Below are positions 59,843-64,000 of a stretch of DNA of 64,000 bases, piece by piece. Source of the DNA: Mycolicibacterium boenickei. GTDB lineage: Bacteria > Actinomycetota > Actinomycetes > Mycobacteriales > Mycobacteriaceae. The stretch lies in contig NZ_AP022579.1 in the NCBI RefSeq assembly GCF_010731295.1, positions 5,456,001-5,520,000 on the forward strand, written 5' to 3'. Numbering within the stretch: position 1 is the first letter of the stretch; the number at the start of each line of letters is the position of its first letter. The notes beneath the pieces are model-generated. The model did not search any database and was not told the DNA's origin. It saw only the letters and a list, made by a program, of their open reading frames with translations. The position numbers were made by a program, and so were the translations under genes.

Positions 59843-60850
59843 TCAGGCGTCGATCAAACCGAGCTTCCGGTAAGCAGTCTCGATCTGGACCTTGGCCGCA
59901 TCCGGCAGCGGCGCCTGGGGCGGACGGGAATGCGGGTAATCGCCGATGGGCAGCCCCAGCACCGAGGCCGCGTGCTTGAACGCGTCGGCCCAGTGGGTGA
60001 AGTAGTCGGCTCGACCCGGGTAACACGTGAACCAGGACCCCATGTCGAAGCTGAACTGATCCAGTCCGGACTCCCGGCCGAAGTCCATCGCCTCGATCAG
60101 CCGGTCGGCGTACACCAGGTCCCAGTACTCGGTGAAGATGCGGCGTTGCGGGGTCTCGTACAGGTACCCCGCCGTGCCCAGCTGGGCCGGGCACACGATG
60201 CCGTCCCGAAGCCAGCCCGCCCGGTACACGGTGGTGTCGCATTCCCAGACCGCCAGGTACGGCGCCAGCTCATGTAGACGGCGGCTCGCGGCCGGCCGGA
60301 AGGCGCCCTCCTTGGTGGCGCACACCGCCGGGATCGCCTCGGCGATCCGGGCACTTTCCTCCGGTGTGAGCACATAACCGGAGGACGGCGAGTTGAACAT
60401 CCCGAGGGCGATGTCCGTGCGATCGGCGACGTATCGGAAGAAGCGCAGCACACCCTCTCCGGCGTGTGCCTCCATCATGGGCGTCTGGATGTAGACGATG
60501 TCGGCGCCGGCCTGTTGCGCATGCCGGGTGAGCTCCACGCAGTCCTTGGCCGAGGTCGCCGCGGTGCAGGCCTGGATCACGACATCCGGGTTGGCGCGTC
60601 GCCCCTCGTCGATCGCCACCTCGAGCAGCTGCTTGCGCTCGGCCAGGGTCAGGGCCCAGAACTCGGCCAAACCGCTGGTACACCACAGCATCTGGTGACC
60701 GAGGTCGCCGACGCAATAGCGCACGAGGTACCGGTAGGCATCCCAGTCGATGTCGTCGCCGTCGGCGCCGCTGAACGGGGTGTATAGCGAATCACCGATT
60801 CCGCGCAGTGCGTGACGGGCCCAGTCTCGCGCTTCGCCTGCCGTTGCCAT
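59843..60850 (-). CDS. DHDPS-family aldolase/hydratase-aldolase
   Basis: A 335-residue TIM barrel of the dihydrodipicolinate synthase family. The Schiff-base Lys is K180 (CATKEGA). The region equivalent to the DapA catalytic Tyr (TPYYN) reads TPMME, so that residue is absent. This suggests a different carbon-carbon reaction, such as the hydratase-aldolases of aromatic pathways that form pyruvate. Third gene of the hydratase, SDR, aldolase operon under site 12. Confidence 0.82.
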   Translation of the reverse strand: MATAGEARDWARHALRGIGDSLYTPFSGADGDDIDWDAYRYLVRYCVGDLGHQMLWCTSGLAEFWALTLAERKQLLEVAIDEGRRANPDVVIQACTAATSAKDCVELTRHAQQAGADIVYIQTPMMEAHAGEGVLRFFRYVADRTDIALGMFNSPSSGYVLTPEESARIAEAIPAVCATKEGAFRPAASRRLHELAPYLAVWECDTTVYRAGWLRDGIVCPAQLGTAGYLYETPQRRIFTEYWDLVYADRLIEAMDFGRESGLDQFSFDMGSWFTCYPGRADYFTHWADAFKHAASVLGLPIGDYPHSRPPQAPLPDAAKVQIETAYRKLGLIDA

Positions 60851-60858
60851 CCAACCCC

Positions 60859-61653
60859 CTAGATGAAGTCTGACCCACCGTCCACGTTGACGTTGGCCCC
60901 GGTCATGTACGAGTTGCGCCTGGAAGCGAGAAATGCTGCGACCGGACCGATTTCGCCGGGAAGTCCGGCACGTGGCAAATGGGCGGGATGACCGAAATGC
61001 TCGTCGATGGCCGCCATCAACGCATACGGGTCGTTGCCGTCGACACCTACGGTGTCAGCCCAACCACGCAGCGCTTCCGACGAGATGCTGCCCGGGGACA
61101 CCACGTTGACCATGATCTCGTCCTTCGCCAGCAACAGCGACAGATTCTTGGACACGCTGTTCACGGCCGCCTTGGCCGCCGTGTACGCCGGCAGCCGGGT
61201 GCTCTGCCGCTGGGTGGAATGGGCCGAGAAGTTGACGACGCGCGCCCATTCGGCCTTGCGTAGCAACGGCAATGCCGCCCGCACACACCGCACCATACCC
61301 ATCAGACCGGCATCGAACGCTTCCTGCCACTGGTCGTCGGTCAGCTCCTCGAAGTTGCCCGCGGCGCCCGGACCGACCGTGTTGATCAAGGCGTTCAGTT
61401 CACCCCATCGCTCGCCCACCGCGGCGAAGGCCCGCTCGACCTGGGAGCCGTCCGAGGTGTCGGCGACGATGGGCACCGCCTCCGGCGATCCGAGGCGGGT
61501 CAGCTCCGTTGCGGCAGCGTCGAGCACGTCGCGGGAACGACCCACGATCGCGATCCGCGCGCCATCCTCGGCCAGGCATTGCGCGGTCGCGAAGCCCATT
61601 CCGCGGCCACCGCCCACGACGACGGTGGCCGCACCCGCGAATCCCAGATCCAT
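60859..61653 (-). CDS. Short-chain dehydrogenase/reductase
   Basis: A 264-residue SDR with GGGRGMGFATAQ at the NAD site, the NTVG strand, catalytic Ser in NFSAHS and YTAAK. The ending NSYMTGANVNVDGG is classical. Likely oxidises a 3-hydroxyacyl-CoA or a ring alcohol in the pathway. It lies 7 bp behind the hydratase and 8 bp before the aldolase, all one transcript. Confidence 0.9.
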   Translation of the reverse strand: MDLGFAGAATVVVGGGRGMGFATAQCLAEDGARIAIVGRSRDVLDAAATELTRLGSPEAVPIVADTSDGSQVERAFAAVGERWGELNALINTVGPGAAGNFEELTDDQWQEAFDAGLMGMVRCVRAALPLLRKAEWARVVNFSAHSTQRQSTRLPAYTAAKAAVNSVSKNLSLLLAKDEIMVNVVSPGSISSEALRGWADTVGVDGNDPYALMAAIDEHFGHPAHLPRAGLPGEIGPVAAFLASRRNSYMTGANVNVDGGSDFI

Positions 61654-61660
61654 GGGATGG

Positions 61661-62422
61661 TCAGGAACCGGTCCAATTGGGGGCGCGCTTCTCGGCGAAG
61701 GCGATGGCCCCCTCCTTGGCGTCGTTCGAGGAGAACACCGGTGCGAGCAGTTCGCCCTGCTTCTTCCACATCTCGTCGGCCGACCACTCCGAGGACGAGG
61801 CGATGATCTCCTTGGTCACCGCCACGGCCAGCGGACCGTTGGCCGTGATCCGATCGGCGAGCTCGAGCGCGCCGTCGAGCGCGCCGCCGGGCTCGGTCAG
61901 CTTGTTGACGAAGCCCCACGCGGCGGCTTCTTCGGCGGTGAAGCTGTCACCGGTGAGCGCGAGTTCCATGGCCTTCTGGTACGGGATGCGCTGGTGCAGA
62001 CGCAGCAGTCCGCCACCGCCGGCCACCAGACCACGCTTGACCTCGGGAATGCCGAACTTGGCGACCTTGGAGGCGACCACCAGATCGGTCGCCAGCACCA
62101 ACTCGGTCCCGCCGGCGAGCGCGAACCCTTCGACGGCGGCGATCAGCGGCTTGCGCGGCGGGCGCTCGGTGAATCCCGCCCCGCGACCAGGAACGTACGG
62201 CAGCTCACCCGAAGCGAACGCCTTGAGGTCCATCCCGGCACAGAAGTTTCCACCCGCACCGGTGAGAACGGCCACCGACAGCTCGGGGGTGTCATCGAGT
62301 TCGTCCATGGCTTCGGCGAGCCCTTGCACCACCGCAAGGTTGAACGCATTGCGCGCTTCCGGACGATTGATCGTGATGACGAGCGTGCGACCCCGACGCT
62401 CCCGCAAAACTACTTCCGACAC
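61661..62422 (-). CDS. Enoyl-CoA hydratase/isomerase-family protein
   Basis: A 253-residue crotonase-fold protein: TINRPEARNAFNLAVVQGL, NFCAGMDLKAFASGE, GFALAGGTELVLATDL and PEVKRGLVAGGGGLLRL. A probable enoyl-CoA hydratase for beta-oxidation. The GTG start (62422) has AAGGGG 7-8 nt upstream. Longer in-frame starts run through the operator and are rejected. First gene of its operon. Confidence 0.9.
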   Translation of the reverse strand: MSEVVLRERRGRTLVITINRPEARNAFNLAVVQGLAEAMDELDDTPELSVAVLTGAGGNFCAGMDLKAFASGELPYVPGRGAGFTERPPRKPLIAAVEGFALAGGTELVLATDLVVASKVAKFGIPEVKRGLVAGGGGLLRLHQRIPYQKAMELALTGDSFTAEEAAAWGFVNKLTEPGGALDGALELADRITANGPLAVAVTKEIIASSSEWSADEMWKKQGELLAPVFSSNDAKEGAIAFAEKRAPNWTGS

Positions 62423-62465
62423 CAAATGCCCCTTCGCTATGCGCAGCCCGATACCCCGGAAAAGC

Positions 62466-62486
62466 CTACTATAGGTATTACAGTAC
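62466..62486. promoter_or_regulatory. Island operator, site 12a (before the hydratase operon)
   Basis: CTACTATAG, GTA, TTACAGTAC. It lies 43 bp upstream of the hydratase-SDR-aldolase operon (62422). The gap to the TetR gene at 62702 is otherwise free of genes. Confidence 0.65.
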
Positions 62487-62558
62487 AAAGACGGCGCCCC
62501 GCGGTACACGCTCGAGCGACGCCTCGGCGCGAGTGGCGGAAGGCCACCACGGAAGGGC

Positions 62559-62579
62559 TACCGGTAAGGTTGACAGCGA
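62559..62579. promoter_or_regulatory. Island operator, site 12b (degenerate, before TetR paralogue 2)
   Basis: TACCGGTAA, GGT, TGACAGCGA. The weakest copy, 122 bp upstream of the TetR start. The left half resembles site 6. Confidence 0.4.
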
Positions 62580-62701
62580 CAAGACCCCGCGACACGCGCG
62601 CATAGGCGCAGTTCAGGTGGCGGCCGGCGGTAAATTCACCTGCGATTGAGCCGCGGCACAGGGACGACTTGAACAGAATCTATTCGATGGAGGTGCCCGC
62701 A

Positions 62702-63451
62702 GTGGCAAAGCAGCCGACCGCTGAGAAACGTCAACGGCGCGAACGTGGGTCCATCAATCCTGACGACATCATCGCCGGCGCTTTCGAACTCGCCGAGCAG
62801 GTGTCGATCGACAACCTCAGCATGCCGCTGCTCGGCAAACATCTCGGCGTCGGTGTCACGAGCATCTACTGGTACTTCCGCAAGAAGGACGATCTGCTCA
62901 ACGCGATGACCGACCGCGCACTGCGCCAGTTCGTCGTCGCCACCCCCTATGTGGAGGCCAAGGACTGGCGTGAGTCACTGGCCAACCACGCCAGGACCAT
63001 GCGAAAAGCCTTCATGGGTAACCCGATCCTGTGTGATCTCATTCTCATTCGGTCGGCACTGAGTCCCCGGGCCGCACGCCTGGGGGTGCAGGAGATGGAG
63101 ACCGCGATCTCCGGGCTGGTCGAGGCCGGGCTGTCGGTCGAGGACGCCTTCGACACGTATTCGGCCGTGTCCGTACACGTCCGCGGGTCGGTTGTGCTGC
63201 ACCGTCTGTATGAGAAGAACCGGGCCAACGACAACGCCCCCGGCGACTACGAAGAGACCATGGTGATCGACCCCGAGATCACCCCGCTGCTGGCCCAGGT
63301 CACCAGCGAGGGACACCGCATCGGGGCGGCCGACGAGAAGAACTTCGAGTACGGCCTCGAATGCATCCTCGACCACGCAGCGGCCCGGATCGAGGCCAAC
63401 ACCGGTAAGGCGAAGAAGACGCCCGCCCGGCGCAAGGCCGCGGCCAGCTGA
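62702..63451 (+). CDS. TetR-family regulator, island paralogue 2
   Basis: A 249-residue TetR. RRERGSINPDDII, SIDNLSMPLLGKHLGVGVTS and IYWYFRKKDDLLNAM form the DNA-binding domain, nearly identical to the regulator at 45349. The tail is basic (KAKKTPARRKAAAS). The GTG start (62702) is preferred because GGAGG lies 8 nt upstream. An ATG 18 nt earlier (MEVPAV) and a TTG at 62669 lack ribosome sites. Divergent from the hydratase operon, right border of the island. Confidence 0.92.
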   Translation: MAKQPTAEKRQRRERGSINPDDIIAGAFELAEQVSIDNLSMPLLGKHLGVGVTSIYWYFRKKDDLLNAMTDRALRQFVVATPYVEAKDWRESLANHARTMRKAFMGNPILCDLILIRSALSPRAARLGVQEMETAISGLVEAGLSVEDAFDTYSAVSVHVRGSVVLHRLYEKNRANDNAPGDYEETMVIDPEITPLLAQVTSEGHRIGAADEKNFEYGLECILDHAAARIEANTGKAKKTPARRKAAAS

Positions 63452-63502
63452 CTCTGCGTCCACGGCGCATCCTTCTCGGATACTCGCGCCGGGGACGCAG
63501 AG
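63452..63502. terminator. Bidirectional hairpin terminator
   Basis: CTCTGCGTCC (63452-63461) pairs with GGACGCAGAG (63493-63502), and inside it CGGCGC pairs with GCGCCG. It lies between the convergent TetR and thiolase gene ends. Confidence 0.75.
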
Positions 63503-63513
63503 CCGACCATCGT

Positions 63514-64000
63514 CTAGACCTCGATGACCAGGCCGCCGCCCTGACCGCCACCAGCGCACATCGCGGCCACGCCGATACCGCCACCGCGACGCTGCAGTTC
63601 GTAGATCAGCGTGGTGACCATGCGTGCACCGGACGCCGAGATCGGGTGGCCAAGGCTGCATCCGCTGCCGGAGAAGTTCACCAGCTCCTCGTCGATGCCG
63701 TACTTGCGCACCGCGGCGATCGGCACCGAGGCGAAGGCCTCGTTGATCTCCCACAGCGCGACATCCGACGGCTTGAGCCCGGCGCGGTCCAAGACCTTGC
63801 CGATCACCTCGACGCCGCCGAGGCCGGTGTCACGCGCGGCGACGCCGACCGCACCCCAGGCCCTGACCTTGGCCATCACGTTGAGATTCTCCGCGGCCGC
63901 ATAGTCGTCGCCGACCAGGGCGACAGCAGCGGCAGCGTCGTTGGTGCCGCTGCTGTTGCCCGCGGTGATGGAGAATCCTTCGATCTCCGGGTGCAGGACC
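63514..64000 (-). CDS. Acetyl-CoA acetyltransferase / thiolase (C-terminal part)
   Basis: The visible 161 codons of a gene that runs off the right edge. Thiolase landmarks are TAGNSSGTNDAAAAV, WEINEAFA, the catalytic His in CSLGHPISASGARM, and the second Cys in MCAGGGQGGGL. Here the canonical His and Cys are present, unlike the protein at 50409. It would release acetyl- or propionyl-CoA at the end of beta-oxidation. Whether it belongs to the island regulon cannot be seen because its promoter is outside the window. Confidence 0.93.
   Translation of the reverse strand, partial: VLHPEIEGFSITAGNSSGTNDAAAAVALVGDDYAAAENLNVMAKVRAWGAVGVAARDTGLGGVEVIGKVLDRAGLKPSDVALWEINEAFASVPIAAVRKYGIDEELVNFSGSGCSLGHPISASGARMVTTLIYELQRRGGGIGVAAMCAGGGQGGGLVIEV

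Noticed and set aside
63514..63879. Thiolase gene starting at 63879
   Set aside because: The reading frame continues without stop to the window edge with conserved thiolase sequence (TAGNSSGTNDA), so the gene is simply truncated by the window.

Overview
The window looks like chromosome of a rapidly growing mycobacterium (Mycolicibacterium type). It is GC-rich, uses many GTG starts, and carries F420/LLM oxidoreductases, P450s and FadD/FadE-type genes. Its left third follows the order of M. tuberculosis Rv3051c-Rv3063: nrdE-nrdI-nrdH, an FMN reductase, a TetR, dinB2, an SDR, a TetR, cyp136, then ligB and cstA. The synteny is recalled from knowledge of that genome; no alignment was run.

Left part (1-23 kb), core and housekeeping genes. 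It holds a MerR-type regulator, class Ib ribonucleotide reductase genes, translesion polymerase DinB2, an inserted OLD/RecF-like ATPase, the cyp136 locus with a palindromic operator, a stand-alone LeuA regulatory domain, a TauE/SafE permease, an APH-like kinase, a methyltransferase/HxlR divergent pair, pyruvate oxidase, an SDR, a YqeY-like protein, DNA ligase LigB, and the CstA/YbdD carbon-starvation transporter pair. Several convergent gene ends carry inverted-repeat elements of at least three families.

Right part (23-63.5 kb), one large catabolic island. It encodes three cytochromes P450, a KshA-like Rieske oxygenase, a Baeyer-Villiger-type monooxygenase with an alpha/beta hydrolase, three LLM oxidoreductases, two FadD19-like CoA ligases, an acyl-CoA dehydrogenase pair, two enoyl-CoA hydratases, a DUF35/thiolase-like pair, a DHDPS-type aldolase, an orphan carboxyltransferase, two aldehyde dehydrogenases, several SDRs, a molybdopterin oxidoreductase, four ACMSD-type amidohydrolases and three TetR regulators. 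The content resembles steroid, terpenoid or other alicyclic ring and side-chain degradation, but the substrate cannot be read from sequence.

The main observation is a shared operator. Twelve sites consist of two 9-bp half-sites (best copy TTACTGTAA and TTACAGTAA) separated by exactly 3 bp. They lie upstream of almost every transcription unit of the island. Two paralogous TetR proteins (45349-46047 and 62702-63451) are the obvious candidates to bind them. One sub-block (28.5-31.7 kb) has a different palindrome and its own TetR. The picture is of a coordinately induced catabolic regulon: CoA activation, ring and side-chain oxidation, beta-oxidation, retro-aldol cleavage, and amidohydrolase or hydratase steps on ring-opened products.

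No tRNA, rRNA, CRISPR array, transposase or prophage gene was seen.
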